Positions 1-10,190 of a stretch of 25,037 nt of DNA are shown here, piece after piece. Origin of the DNA: Chromera velia (lineage: Eukaryota > Sar > Chromeraceae); assembly GCA_018398765.1 (NCBI GenBank), contig JAHBMJ010000660.1, forward strand, positions 18,168-43,204, read 5' to 3'. The notes under the pieces were generated by a model that saw only the letters and a list, made by a program, of their open reading frames with translations, ran no database searches and was not told the origin of the DNA. Both the position numbers and the translations under genes were made by a program. Positions within the stretch are counted from its first letter, which is position 1. Each line of letters starts with the position of its first letter.

Positions 1-349
1 CCCCCCCCTCTCTGTGTGTGTGTGTGTGTGTCCGTTTTTTCTTCCTCCCTCTTTTTTAACTGTTCCCAATAGAAGAACCCTCAGAGCATGAGTTCCAGAT
101 TTGATGTATGACCAAGCGGGGGGGAATGAGGCTTGTATTCGTATCCGCAAGAGAGAGACGAACAGAAACGGAATCAATCGCTGAGAGAGACGCGGCCACC
201 TCTCAGTTTGAGAATTTTCTTTCTGACCTGTTCCACGGCGCAAACCTCCTTCCCCTTTGCCAACCCATCCAACTTACCTTTGTGTCTATTTGCGTACCTG
301 CGTCTCTATTTGCGTTTGCGTTTGTTCCTCCACGCTCGCCTCTACTCAG
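1..349. other. Intron or 5' part of the dynamin gene, no secure exon
   Basis: This is pyrimidine-rich sequence with (TG)n at 13-30. A weak exon candidate lies at 73-105 (good polypyrimidine tract before AATAG, donor GTATGA). Its phase does not fit the next exon, so I do not call it. Confidence 0.4.
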
Positions 350-1529
350 CACTTCTGGGCTCCAGGTCGCTGACGGACAAGCTGACGAAGGTCCTGTTCC
401 GGCACATTCGGCATTTTCTTCCCGAGATTAAGAGAGAAATCAAGTCAGTCTGTCTGCCGTCTGGTCTATGGTTTCAAAGCTCTCTCTCTGTGAGCGGAGA
501 ATTCTGTCATGAGTGAACCCACCTTATGCTCGTACCCATGCAGACGTCTCAGCTTTTCTCTCGGTCCCTTTTTGTCGGACAGGAAACGCTGACACACTTG
601 CGCGCGACGACACGGGCAGAGGAGAGCGGCAGCTGATCTGACTCATTGCATGTGAACCTTTCATCTCCATCGTACCTCACTGAGATGCATTTTTGATCTC
701 TCTCATTCTTTGCACAGCTTTGCGAAAGTATCGGACTGGTGAGGCAGGGGGGGCGGGAAGGGAGGGTGCCCCTTGCTTTTGGTCTGCAAGGACAGAAGGA
801 AGGAGGAAAACTGACTGGGTTCGCGCAGTCGTTGGGCACCTGATTGAAGGATCAAAACAGCGCTAGGTGAATTTCCTTTCCCAGTCGCATCCCATGAAGA
901 ATGTCTGTGAATCGATTGTGTGCGTGCAGCGTACGGGTGCGCACCCTCCAGGGGCGGCTCGACGAGCTGGGCCTCGGCGTGCCTGTGGACGTTGCGGAAC
1001 GGTCGGACAGACACACATGCAGTAGGGGGGGGGGAGGGAGAGACTTGACTGCTTCTTTCTGGTATTCTGCTCCCTTTTTTGTTCACCTTGTTCAACGACC
1101 AGAGAGAACACTTCAATGATTGATTATGGGGGTGCACCTGTCTCCTTGTTTTTCAGCCGCCCTGTATCCGTCCACGCTTTTCTTCTCAGCAGTGGAAGTT
1201 AAGCAATGTGTCCTATCTCTTTCTGATTCGAAAAAGATGAATGAATAGTTGGAATGGATAGATGGATGGATGGACGCGTGAATAGTTGGAGTGGATGGAT
1301 GGATGGATGCATGGATGGTTGAATGAATGAATCAATGACTGCAGCGTCCAACTGATCTGGACGATGATCACCGACTACTGCGAAATCTACAAGAGCACCA
1401 TCAGGGGGAAGTACGACAGGAAGCTACAGCACTATTTTGAGAATGTCTGTCTGTGTGTGTGTCTGTCTGTCTGTCTGTCTGTCTCTGTCTGTCTGTCTGT
1501 CTGTCTGTCTGTCATCCACACACAGCTCA

Positions 1530-1560
<31 letters not shown>

Positions 1561-2021
1561 CCATACATGTACGCACACGCATTCTTTCCATCTGGGCGGG
1601 CGGTTAAAAGAAGAGATCCAACCAGAAGAGAGGGATTTTGCTGGTGTTTGTGCCAACTCGAAAAAGGGAACCCCAGAAGAAGAAAATAAAAGATAAAGGG
1701 AACCCCAGAAGAAGAAAGAGGCTGTGGCTGAATTCGAACCTTAGAGTGAAGGTCCCTAAACGAAAGGAAATGAAGAGAAACGAACTCGTTCAGATGGAAA
1801 GAATGTGGAAGTGCAAGAGAGCAACCCTGCACTGGGCAGTGAAGGGCCGCAGGGTACGATTAAGGCCTGGAGCTCTGGTACCCTTCCACTGAGAGCGCGC
1901 AGAAAAAAGAAAAGAGAAGACAATGAAAGGAAGGTTCTGTTTGTCTGTGTCTGTCTGTCTGTGTCTGCTTGTTTGTGTGTCTGCTTGTCTGCTTGTCTGT
2001 CTGTCTGTCTGTCTGTCTGTG

Positions 2022-2053
<32 letters not shown>

Positions 2054-2206
2054 CGAAAGAAAGGAAGCGATTCGGAAAAAGTGAAGTGAAGAAAAGATGA
2101 TCTAGTCTGTCTGTCTGTCTGTCTGCCCGTTTCTCATATATAGTCTGTCCGTTTCTCTGTTTCTCAGTTTTTCTCCCTTTCCTTTCTTTCGGTGTGTGTG
2201 TATATA

Positions 2207-2249
<43 letters not shown>

Positions 2250-3211
2250 GTTCCGGAAACAAGTGGTTTGTATAGCACCAAAAGAACCTTCATTTGCGTG
2301 TCTATGTTTTCTGCATGTGGTCTTTCGAAGCGTGGTTCTTTCTTTTGGTGCGTTTCATCCCGCTCCTAGATTTCGATTCCCTTTTCCAGGAAGTTGGTTT
2401 TTTTTACCTTTTATCGGTGGGGCCTCCCCCCTAATCCGTTCTTCGATCTTCATGCGTGGGCGCGTGTGTGTGTGTATGTTTGAGAAAGAGGAAGAGAAAG
2501 TTTCTTTGCTTTTTTGTGATCTTGTCTTGACGCAGGAGCTCCCGGGAGGCGCACACATCCGCGCTCTGTTCAACGAGCTGCTGGAGGAATTCGTGGACAT
2601 CTCGGTCACCAAAGAAATGAGTGTGAGTCAGAGCGAGAAGGAAAGGAATGCTCTCTCCTTTTGGAGCTTGTGGAAGAGGAGAGGAGAGGAGAGGAGAGGA
2701 GAGAAGAAAAAGGAAACTTGGCCAGTGGTCGTGGTATTCGTGCGTTTGTTTGCTTGAAAGGAAGAAATCAATGCGTGTCCAAACGGTGGGAGGAAAGAGC
2801 GTAATGGAGAATCAGGTTTATGGAGAATGAAGAGGGCCGGCACTCCTAATTATCTCAGTAGGACTGTTCTTTCTCTGGTTGTGCTTCTCCCTTTTTGCCT
2901 GCCTTCGTCCCTTTCTCTCTGCATTCACCTGTCTGACTGGGATCGCTTTCTGATCTGGCTGACAGGATGTCGACATCGACACAGCGATCCGGATGCACGA
3001 AGGAGACAGCCTCCCAGGGTTCCCCTCTCCCGACACGTTCGAGTACCTGATCCTGCCCCATCTTAAGAAGATCCAAACACCTGTCGTGGAATGCCTCGGT
3101 TGGCCTTCCTTTCTTTTCTTTTTTCCCGCTCTCTCTTATTCTTTTTTTTCACTGTCTTGTCTTTTCTCTCGTTTCTTCAGTTCTTTGTCTCTCTCTCCGC
3201 CTCCCTTCCTT

Positions 3212-3255
<44 letters not shown>

Positions 3256-3634
3256 CTTAGCTTGGTTCAATGTTTGAATGATGCTATCTTGTCCGCAGGT
3301 TCGTATGTCAAACTCAATGTGTGTGTACACAAATATAGCGTATATCTGCGTGCATGCGAACATATGTGCAGACAGAGTTGCTCAGGCCATGGAGGCACTT
3401 TCCCAAAAGATTGCGAACCGGGTCTTCGGTCGGTTCCCCAAATTGGCTGACAGAGTCCTCGAGATGGCCACCGCCATCATGAGCAGAGAGAAAGAGGGAA
3501 CCAAAAAGATCATCGACGAGCTGGTGGCTGCCGAGACAGGGTACCTCTTCACAAATGACTCCGACTACCTCTTGCAACACGGGGCTATGATCCCCATGCA
3601 GCAACAGCAGCAGCAACTCATGCAGACGCAACAG
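350..3634 (+). CDS. Dynamin stalk (middle-domain) exons, six exons
   Basis: Exons 350-443, 930-1001, 1345-1444, 2536-2622, 2966-3098 and 3372-3634 join with matching phases. Their peptides follow the family order: LPEIKREI, then VRVRTLQGRLDELG, LIWTMITDYCEIY, GGAHIRALFNELLEEF, TAIRMHEGDSLPGF, ECLDRVAQAMEALSQKIANR and FPKLADRVLEMA. In known dynamins these correspond to the helical bundle after the GTPase domain, with the GGARI-like segment and the short helix before the E..Y.. segment (here ELVAAETGYLFTND). The last exon ends in a Q/M-rich stretch, MQQQQQQLMQTQQ, which starts the linker to the GED. Donors are GTCAGT, GTCGGA, GTCTGT, GTGAGT, GTTGGC and GTCCGT. The junction at 443/930 creates an AAC codon and that at 3098/3372 a GAC codon. 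Confidence 0.85.
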
Positions 3635-3778
3635 GTCCGTCACTTCTCTTTTCTCCAGCACACAGTTGCATGACCGACTTTGTAAAGAAGGGTCAAGTAG
3701 ATGTTTCACTCCTTCCTTCCTTCCTTTCTTTCTTCCTTTCTTTCTTTCTTTCTTTCTTTCTTTTTTTCTTTCTTTTTT

Positions 3779-3814
<36 letters not shown>

Positions 3815-4826
3815 TTTTTCTTTCTTTCTTTCTGATGCACGTTTGACTGGACTCAATGGTTCATCCTTGTGTTTGCTGTGTTGATGATTGGTGAGTCTGT
3901 GTTGCTTTACTTGTCGTTTCTCTCTTCTGTCATTCTCAAACGATTTTTCTCTCTGTGTCTTCTGGGATATGTCAGATTGCCATCCTTCTCGCTCGGACCT
4001 TACCTTCGGTTTGTGAATTTCCTTTCCCCCCTCTAGATGGTGAATTGTGCTCTCCTCTTTCCCCTGTGCGGGCCCCTGCAGATGCAGCAGATGCGGGCGG
4101 TAGGCAACGGTGCGTCTGCGGTGGGGCCCCGTCCAATTTTTTCGTTGTTTAAAATCTCTTTCTTCCTCTGCGTGTAAGAGTTAGGGGGGTCCCTTGATTT
4201 CTTGGCCCCCTCTGCTCCTTTCTTTTTCTCTCGTCCCATCTCTCTACAGGTCTGCAATCTACCCGAGTCAAAAGGGAAGGAGGGCTTTTGATGAAGCTTT
4301 TGACTGTTTCTGCACGTCTTCGTCTCTTCTTTTCTTTTCGTTTCTGCGCATTGCTGCGTTCTGTCGAGCCCCCTCTGGTCTGTCCTTCCTTCCTTTCCGT
4401 CTCCAATGCCGAGGAGGTGACGAATTCACTCATTCTCACGTGCTCTCTCCCCCCCGTTTTGGAAGACACTCAGGAGTCTTTGTCAAAATGCGCGAACATG
4501 CATCCTCATAAGCAACATACACGCACACACTTGATGTAGACATCTCTCATGCACTCACTCCACTCTTCTTTTGGCGGCATGTACCCCCATTCTCCTTACT
4601 TACTTGTTTCCTTCCTTCCCTCAGGTCTAGTTTCCCAACCCCCACTCATTCCTTCCTTGCTTCCTTCCTTCCTTCCCTCAGGTCCAGTTTCCCATCCCCC
4701 TGGGTCCTCTCCCAGCGTCGATGGGAATCCTCCCCAACAATCGTCAGTCAGTCCATTGTTGGGTTTTAAGGCATTCTCTCTCTTTCTTTCTCTCTCTTTC
4801 TCTCTCTTTCTTTCTCTCTCTCTCTT

Positions 4827-4905
<79 letters not shown>

Positions 4906-6221
4906 CTCTTGTCTTTTCCTCGAGGTGAGGGCTGAGAGACTCACAAGAGAGACAGAGACAGAGAGAGATCTTCTTACCACTGCGTCTCTCTTCTCTTTCT
5001 GTCTCCGCTCCTTGGTCCCACGCAGGGCTGCCGACCTCTTCGCCAACTCAGCAGCACAGGCCGCGACGGGTGCGGTGGTGTCTCAAGCGCAAAGCGCATT
5101 TGCTTCGGGTGTCCAGGCGTCCGGCGCGTGGGGGGCTCCGGGCGGGAGGAAGAAGACCCGCTACTCGGCTGCTTTTCTGCAGGTACGCAGGCAGGGAAAT
5201 TTCAAGCGCTCACATGAAACCCGAAGTGCGAAAGTTCCAGACTACGAGTCGAGAAACTAGGGAAACTCTCTTGTCTCTTCCGTCTTACTTCACTGTTCTT
5301 CTCTTGCCTTCATTTATTCATATATATTCCCCCTCCCCCTCATGGCTTCCCTCGGTTGTCTGCCCTTCACACCGGGAACGCTACATGCCTGCATGCATGA
5401 CTGAGTGAGTGAGTGTGGTCGCAGGAGATCCGTCGGCGGTTGGACGCTTACTTCAACATCGTCTTGCGAAACGTCAGGGACACAGTGCCGAAAGTGATCG
5501 GGTACTTTCTCGTCCGGTCCATCCAGGTCGGTCTTTTTTTTCGGACAGTCTTTCCTCTGTCTGTTTTGGTTCTGTCGTTGTGAGGTCATCTATCAATTGA
5601 CAGAGTCAGTCAAGTCAAGATCGAATGGTCGATGGAAGGCAGGTCTGAGGGAGCAGGGAGCATTCGCAAATCCAACAAACGACATGCCGCACCGTCAGCA
5701 AAGGAAACAAAAGCGAATGTAGGAAAAATGAAGGACAAAGCAGAAGGAGAAAACTCGAACGCCCTGAGGGAGGTTTCGAGAGCAAATGCATAACTATCGC
5801 ATGTCTGTGTCAACGTGACTGCCTCCCGCGCTGATTGCTCTTCCTCCGACGATCGGAGATCACCCTGCTGTGACGCAGAGGCATTCAGGCGCACACTCGT
5901 GCAATAGTTTTCGCTTAATTCTTTCTGGCTGTTGCAGGAAAAACTCCAATTTGAGTTGTACAACGAGTTGAACAAAGCTGACCTGATCTCTGAACTGCTT
6001 GGAGAGGTCAGTTGCTCCGTTCGATTGGCTGCTCCTTCCCGACACACGGTTTGGCGGAAGTAAAGGGGACTCTCTTTCGGTTCTCAATTCCTTCCTCTTC
6101 AGCTAAGCCCCATTTCCAGTGCTGTTTGCTGACCGTCTGAAAATTCTGCCAGAGAGACTTCTCTCGTCCCAGTTTACGTCTTTCTGCCTTGCCGTTCATG
6201 TATCCTGTACATTGAAGGAGA

Positions 6222-6256
<35 letters not shown>

Positions 6257-6426
6257 TGTGTGTGTGTGTGCAGCCTCCTCATATTGTCGAGGAGAGGAAG
6301 GCGATCCAAGGACAGTTGGGGGTGTTCAAGAAGGCCGCTACGGTGCTGCAGAGAGACCCACAGTAAGGAGCTGTCTTTCTTGCCTTCCCTCTTCGATCTT
6401 TCCTCCAACCCGTCTATCCATCTGCC

Positions 6427-6457
<31 letters not shown>

Positions 6458-7848
6458 CCGTCGTTTTGACTCACAAGTCAGAGAGAAGGATTGACAAATC
6501 AAGAATTATATTGTCTGCCTCTGCCTGTGTGTGTCCGACTGTCCAGCTTACATGCGTGGATGTCAGAAGCATATACCAGACAGAACAGAGGAGTCACAGG
6601 ATCTCTCCTTATTTTCTGCCTCCTCACCTTTTGGCCATTTTCAGCCCTTTCTATCATCCTGTTTTTTCTTTTGTCCCCCCACCCCCCACAGCATCGCTTC
6701 TCTGAATCTCGACATGCTCGACGAGAACTTTGAGGCGGACCTCGCTGAGCACGTCATGGGCAGAGACAGGCCACAGCAACCTGCAGCAACACCCGCCCCC
6801 ACAGCCAACGGACCGTCATCGGTCGCGGTTCCAGCACCAGCACCGCCGCCGCCCCATGCGCAGCTGAGGGGGCAGCCGAGTGCACCAGGGGCGCCCACAC
6901 GCCCTGCATCCTCCCCGATGCCGCCACAGCAGCAGCCTCCTCAAGCGGGGGGGGGAGGGGGACTTCCGAGAGCTGGGAGTGGAGGTCATATGGCGGGAGG
7001 AGCAGAGGCCGGGCAGGTCCCCTCGGGGCAACCACCCTCTCAAGCGCGGCAGGGATTGTTCAACGGTCGGTTTGTTTCCTTACTCTGTCTGTCTGTCTGT
7101 CCATCCATCTGCCCGTCTGTCTGCCTGTCGCATCTTCGCTTCCCGACTTCTCCTTCTATCCTTTCCTCTTCACTTTTTTTCTGTTATTCCGCTTCATCCC
7201 TTCCCAAGTTTTGAACAAGCAGCCTTGAAGCCTGTACTCGGACTCGCGCTCTCTCATGGAATCCTCCCGCCTCTTCTTCTTTTCTCTCGCTTGCAGCACA
7301 AGCGTCCCCGCAAACTGGCAGTGGGGGGGGGCAGACGGTTGGAGGGGGAACCTCGGGGGGTGGTGCGGGGAAGCCTTCGTTGTTCGGGTCTGGGGAGGGA
7401 CAACAAGGCGGACAGACACACAAAAAAGTAGGCAGACCAGACAAAAAGAAAAGCAAGAACGCACTGCCTTCTTTTCGCTCTTCGTCTGCTTTTCCGTGCG
7501 GTTGGTTGTTTCTTTCTTTCTTTCTTTGTCTGTTGGTGTGTTCCTTGTTCCACTTGCTTTTGCAAGCTCTCTTCATGACTAGTCGCTTTCTTGCAGGCTC
7601 TCTTGAGTGCCTCTCCCACTGTATTTATCCCCAATCATATTTTGCCGTCTCATTTCGTTGCCGCTTGAAACCCTCTCTGTGCAGACGCAGAAGCACACAT
7701 ATGAATCTTTTCGTTTTCTCAACTTTTCATGACGTTTTGCTGCGCGTCTGCATCTTTCTTCATCTTTCTCTCTCTCCCTCTTTCCCTCTCGCTCTCTCGC
7801 TCTCGCTCGCTCTCTCCTCTATCTAACTCGTTCTCTGTTTCTTTTTCT

Positions 7849-7880
<32 letters not shown>

Positions 7881-8099
7881 TCCTTCCTTCCTTTTCTTTC
7901 TTTCTTTCTTTCTTTCTTTCTTTCGTTCGTTCGTTCGTTCTTCTTTCTTTCTTTTTTTTTTTTTTTTCTTTTTCTTTCTTTCCTTCTTTCCACCCTGAAA
8001 TTCATTCACTCATGCACTCTTCTACATCATGTAACCCTTTTATCTGGTGTTCTCTGCCTGCAGGCTCCCTCGAACCCCCTCGGCGGTTTGTTCAATTAA
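350..8099 (+). CDS. Dynamin-superfamily GTPase, 3' part (stalk, GED, P/Q/G-rich tail); 5' end outside window
   Basis: Seen: sixteen frame-compatible exons at 350-443, 930-1001, 1345-1444, 2536-2622, 2966-3098, 3372-3634, 4082-4099 (or -4120), 4682-4746, 5026-5182, 5425-5526, 5938-6006, 6274-6362, 6692-7065, 7297-7427, 7597-7620 and 8064-8099, ending in TAA at 8097. The product reads as a dynamin stalk (LTDKLTKVLFRHIRHFLPEI; LPGGAHIRALFNELLEEF), then a Q-rich linker, then a GED, then a long low-complexity tail. Known: dynamins polymerise through the stalk and GED and use GTP hydrolysis to constrict or cut membranes of vesicles, mitochondria or plastids. No PH domain is seen between stalk and GED, so this is a dynamin-related protein rather than a classical endocytic dynamin. 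The GTPase domain and start codon must lie left of position 1. Which membrane it acts on cannot be told. The first exon could also start at 366, using an alternative acceptor. Confidence 0.88.
1230..1335. repeat. Degenerate (GGAT)n/(GAAT)n tetranucleotide tract
   Basis: Runs of gatggatggatgg and gaatgaatgaat lie within the intron just before the exon at 1345. This is a simple sequence repeat with no coding value. Confidence 0.8.
1445..1560. repeat. (TCTG)n followed by (TC)n and (AC)n
   Basis: The tract starts exactly at the inferred donor after the exon at 1444, so the donor (GTCTGT) is itself the first repeat unit. TCTG units run to about 1513. After a short spacer come TC and AC dinucleotides at 1531-1560. 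Confidence 0.9.
1938..2052. repeat. (TCTG)n microsatellite
   Basis: About 115 bp of nearly pure ctgt units lie in the same intron of the dynamin gene, with a short echo at 2107-2125. The sense strand carries the pyrimidine-rich version. Confidence 0.9.
2191..2250. repeat. (TG)n microsatellite
   Basis: A gt/tg dinucleotide run with a short tatata interruption, in the intron before the exon at 2536. Confidence 0.9.
3709..3832. repeat. (CTTT)n microsatellite
   Basis: About 120 bp of cttt/cttc units in the intron after the exon at 3634. The apparent K/E/R-repeat and F/L/S-repeat open frames here are repeat translations, not proteins. Confidence 0.92.
4082..4746 (+). CDS. Dynamin linker: microexon plus 65-nt exon
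   Basis: The microexon 4082-4099 (MQQMRA) follows a cctgcag acceptor and precedes a GTAGGC donor. An equally phased longer form runs to 4120 (donor GTGGGG). It joins in frame to 4682-4746 (VQFPIPLGPLPASMGI...), which ends at donor GTCAGT. The segment is Q/M- then P-rich and sits between stalk and GED, where other dynamins carry a PH domain or a variable insert. No domain is recognisable. The exon at 4682 lies just downstream of a duplicated, stop-containing copy of its own acceptor. Confidence 0.65.
4611..4700 (+). repeat. 57-bp-offset duplication of a 3' splice site
   Basis: A roughly 33-bp segment (polypyrimidine tract, TCAG, start of exon) is present at 4611-4643 and again at 4668-4700. 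The downstream copy is the working acceptor (exon from 4682 reads GTC CAG TTT CCC). The upstream copy reads GTC TAG TTT CCC, so using it would put a stop codon directly after the junction. Confidence 0.8.
4774..4908. repeat. (CTTT)n/(CT)n/(CTAT)n microsatellite
   Basis: A compound pyrimidine repeat fills most of the intron between the exons ending at 4746 and starting at 5026. Confidence 0.92.
5026..5182 (+). CDS. Dynamin linker exon before the GED
   Basis: This 157-nt exon starts after acgcag and ends at donor GTACGC. Its product is A/Q/S/G-rich (AADLFANSAAQAATGAVVSQ) and then basic (GGRKKTRYSAAFLQ). The final YSAAFLQ runs directly into EIRRRLDAYF of the GED in the next exon. The basic patch could contact membrane lipids, as loops at this place do in other dynamins. 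That is inference; only composition and position support it. Confidence 0.75.
5425..6362 (+). CDS. Dynamin GTPase effector domain (GED) exons
   Basis: Three exons, 5425-5526, 5938-6006 and 6274-6362, encode a complete GED: RRRLDAYFNIVLRNVRDTVP, KVIGYFLVRSIQ, EKLQFELYNELNKADLISEL and IVEERKAIQGQLGVFKKAAT. These match the GED pattern of other dynamins (L.SYF.IV...I.D.VPK.I...LV; the L...L.......L..LL segment; R...L..L..A...L). Known: the GED packs against the GTPase domain and stalk and supports assembly-stimulated GTP hydrolysis. This is the strongest family evidence in the gene. The flanking introns carry (TG)n runs immediately before the 6274 acceptor and again after the exon at 6429-6456. 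Confidence 0.9.
6221..6456. repeat. Two (TG)n tracts around a GED exon
   Basis: TG runs at about 6221-6271 (ending directly in the cag acceptor at 6273) and 6429-6456 flank the exon 6274-6362. The first run takes the place of a pyrimidine tract at this acceptor. Confidence 0.85.
6692..8099 (+). CDS. Dynamin C-terminal P/Q/G-rich tail exons and stop
   Basis: Exons 6692-7065, 7297-7427, 7597-7620 and 8064-8099. The tail starts IASLNLDMLDENFEADLAEH and becomes A/P-rich (VPAPAPPPPHAQLRG), then Q/P- and G-rich, then GEGQQGGQTHKK. It ends with an eight-codon microexon (ALLSASPT) and a last exon (APSNPLGGLFN, TAA at 8097). Classical dynamins carry a proline-rich tail that binds SH3 proteins. The APPPP cluster is reminiscent of that, but no PxxP pairing with basic residues is clear, so SH3 binding is only a possibility. 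The two terminal exons rest on phase and splice sites alone. Confidence 0.72.
7763..7985. repeat. (CT)n and (CTTT)n microsatellites
   Basis: These lie in the last intron of the dynamin gene. CT/CTCG units run at about 7763-7820, then cttt units with a gttc interruption at about 7843-7985. The open frames across this stretch are pure repeat translations. Confidence 0.9.
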
Positions 8100-8790
8100 A
8101 CCATCCCGAGAAGAGAACGGAAGGGGGGACGCGAACAAAAGTCCCCTTGGGAACGATGGGAACGATCCACTTTCTTTGCTTGTCTGTCTGCTTGCTTGAC
8201 ATCTCTCTCTCCCTTCCTCCCTCCCCTCTCTCCCTCTCTCGCTCGCGCGCGCGCGCGCTTCACCCTGTGTGTTTTGTCTCTCTCCCTCGGTCTGTCCATC
8301 GTCTGCGGGAGGGAAGGAGGGAGAGTCCGAGAAGGAGTGAGGCCACTGTTTGTTCCCCCGATCCCGATGAGACTGCAATTTTTTTGTACCGCAAGAACAT
8401 ACCGATAGACGAAGGGGGGAGAGCAGGGGAAAGGAGGTAAAGAAGCACTTCGTGCGTTGCGGGGGGGTCCGGAACATTTGAAGGCGCAGGGGGCGGACGG
8501 AAGCCGTATCTCTCTTTCTGTCAATGTCTCTTTACCTCCTTCTATTCTTGTCCACCAGCGGTCGCTTTTTCCTGCCGCCGCTTTCGATGTAGTTGGGTGA
8601 ACAATCTCTATATCGAGTTTAGGTCTGATTTGAATTCCTGGTGAAATTCTCTTCCCTGCTCTTGCTCCGCCTGCATGTCCCGATACATGCAGAGAGACAG
8701 TCAGGTGCAAGGGGGCAGCAGAAAGCAGTGGACAAGAATGCTGCAAGGGTAAAACGAATTCTAGAACGAATCGTGTGTTAATTGTACGAA
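8100..8790. other. 3' flank of the dynamin gene, no gene supported
   Basis: This has the same base composition as the gene to its left, with a TCTG/CT-rich patch and a short (GC)n run near 8243-8260. Open frames on both strands have no recognisable content and overlap repeats. I see no clear polyadenylation signal. Confidence 0.5.
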
Positions 8791-8863
8791 AACAGTTCAA
8801 GGAATCAAGTATGTCAGAGACAACTTAAAATAATGTAAAGAACTAATTTTTTTATATAGTTTT

Positions 8864-8930
8864 TTATTATCATCATCATCATCGCTAGCATCATCATCAT
8901 CATCATAATCATTAGCATTATTATTATTAT
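8864..8930. repeat. (ATC)n/(ATT)n trinucleotide repeat
   Basis: catcatcatcatc and cattattattatt units lie just inside the left border of the AT-rich island. They are a different repeat class from those in the neighbouring gene. Confidence 0.85.
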
Positions 8931-9315
8931 TGGTCGGTCTATAGGCTATCATACAATGTATGAGTCTATGACACTGTTATCTATCCTGTTATCATCATCA
9001 TATGTCATCGTCATATCGGTTTATATATAACTTTGAAGTAGACGTCTAGCCGCGACTCTAGCGTTCAGCAGCAACACACAAGGCAGTTCTGTTCTTTACA
9101 ACAGCCTAGACAACAGCAGTTTACTTTAATTTTACTAGTATATCAATCATTTTCACATAATTGAACCATGATGTTTGACACTATTTGTTTTTAAACTTTT
9201 CTATACTTCTATATATATACAACTAGATATACTACGTGAAACAACTGTCGTTTGGCTGCTAATTTGGCTGTTTAATACATAAGTCACACAATAATACGAC
9301 TGTTGCAGAAGAATT

Positions 9316-9341
9316 CAAGTTGCAACTAGAGTTGCAACTTG
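9316..9341. repeat. Perfect 12-bp inverted repeat with 2-nt centre
   Basis: CAAGTTGCAACT, then AG, then AGTTGCAACTTG. A (TA)n run follows at 9363-9387. It could form a hairpin or be a dyad protein site; no function can be assigned. Confidence 0.8.
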
Positions 9342-9752
9342 CAAAGAGTTGCAGGCAATGTGTGTATATATATATATATATATATATGAATGAATGAATT
9401 AATTAATTGATTTAAAGCCTTTATATTATTAAATTGGTATCTAAGTTTTCTAGTAAATTTTTTTTATAGTCTTTCATTTCTAGTTTCTTTTTTTTTGGCA
9501 ATATACCTAGCAACATACACGTTTCATAGGCTTTTAAAAAATATATAAATAATTTTAAAGAGATCCGTTCCTAGCACGTTCACCTCACTTTTGTCATTTT
9601 ATCCCTCTACGCAGCACTACAAGTTGAACATCTCTGACTGTAATATTGTAACACTCCATGTTCTACTTGATCAGTCTTTTAGTTTAGTCATCTATGGAGT
9701 ACACTGGTGAATCCCCCCCTCTCTCCTCTTTTACCAGAGTGGCCTCGCATAC

Positions 9753-9774
9753 CCCTGAGTCATACTGCTCAGGG
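9753..9774. repeat. 7-bp inverted repeat, 8-nt loop
   Basis: CCCTGAG, then TCATACTG, then CTCAGGG, in a GC-richer patch (about 9690-9920) of the AT-rich island. I compared the patch with 5S rRNA and tRNA features and found no match. Confidence 0.6.
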
Positions 9775-10025
9775 CCTCAAGTTCAGGCTCCAGATGTACC
9801 ATGATGCACGCACTGTCTGCCCGTAGGTGGACATCTTGCAGCTAAGCTCGGATTCGGCCATACACCTTCCCATACTCTTGGTCCCACTTCTCGCTTAACA
9901 GTCCCGCCAGCTTGCACTATACTATACGGTTAGGAGTAACTATCGGGGGTTTTGAGGGTAGCTTTGTTTACTGTAAATTTTGTAACTGGCGAATGGTAAC
10001 TAGGGGGGTCCAGGGGCCCTACCAC

Positions 10026-10039
10026 TACCATGCATGGTA
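10026..10039. repeat. Perfect 14-bp palindrome
   Basis: TACCATGCATGGTA, in a short G-rich stretch about 150 bp upstream of the reverse-transcriptase remains. Confidence 0.7.
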
Positions 10040-10190
10040 ACTGACAGCTGGGGGCCCCGGCATTCGAAGGGAAAAAAAAAATGTTTTAAAAGTTTTTTAA
10101 CGTGAATTAAGATGCACGATAAAATAATTTCATCGATCTATAAAGAAAGTGAACAAAGTTTCTCCGGTTTGAAGAAAAGACTAAAAGGGG

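Noticed and set aside
73-105. Additional upstream dynamin exon
   Set aside because: It has a good acceptor, but the donor phase does not match the next exon and the peptide is too short to judge.
718-738. Tiny dynamin exon after ttgcacag
   Set aside because: Its phase does not fit the preceding exon. The exon at 930-1001 joins 443 directly with matching phase and gives family-like sequence.
3314-3856. Long minus-strand open frame with K/E/R repeats
   Set aside because: It is the translation of a (CTTT)n microsatellite plus the antisense of a dynamin exon. The same holds for similar frames at 4549-5260, 7719-8009, 17547-18384 and 20879-21197.
9690-9920. 5S rRNA or tRNA-like sequence (cggccatac, agctaagctcgg)
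   Set aside because: Only short scattered matches. The internal control regions and overall fold of 5S rRNA or tRNA are absent.
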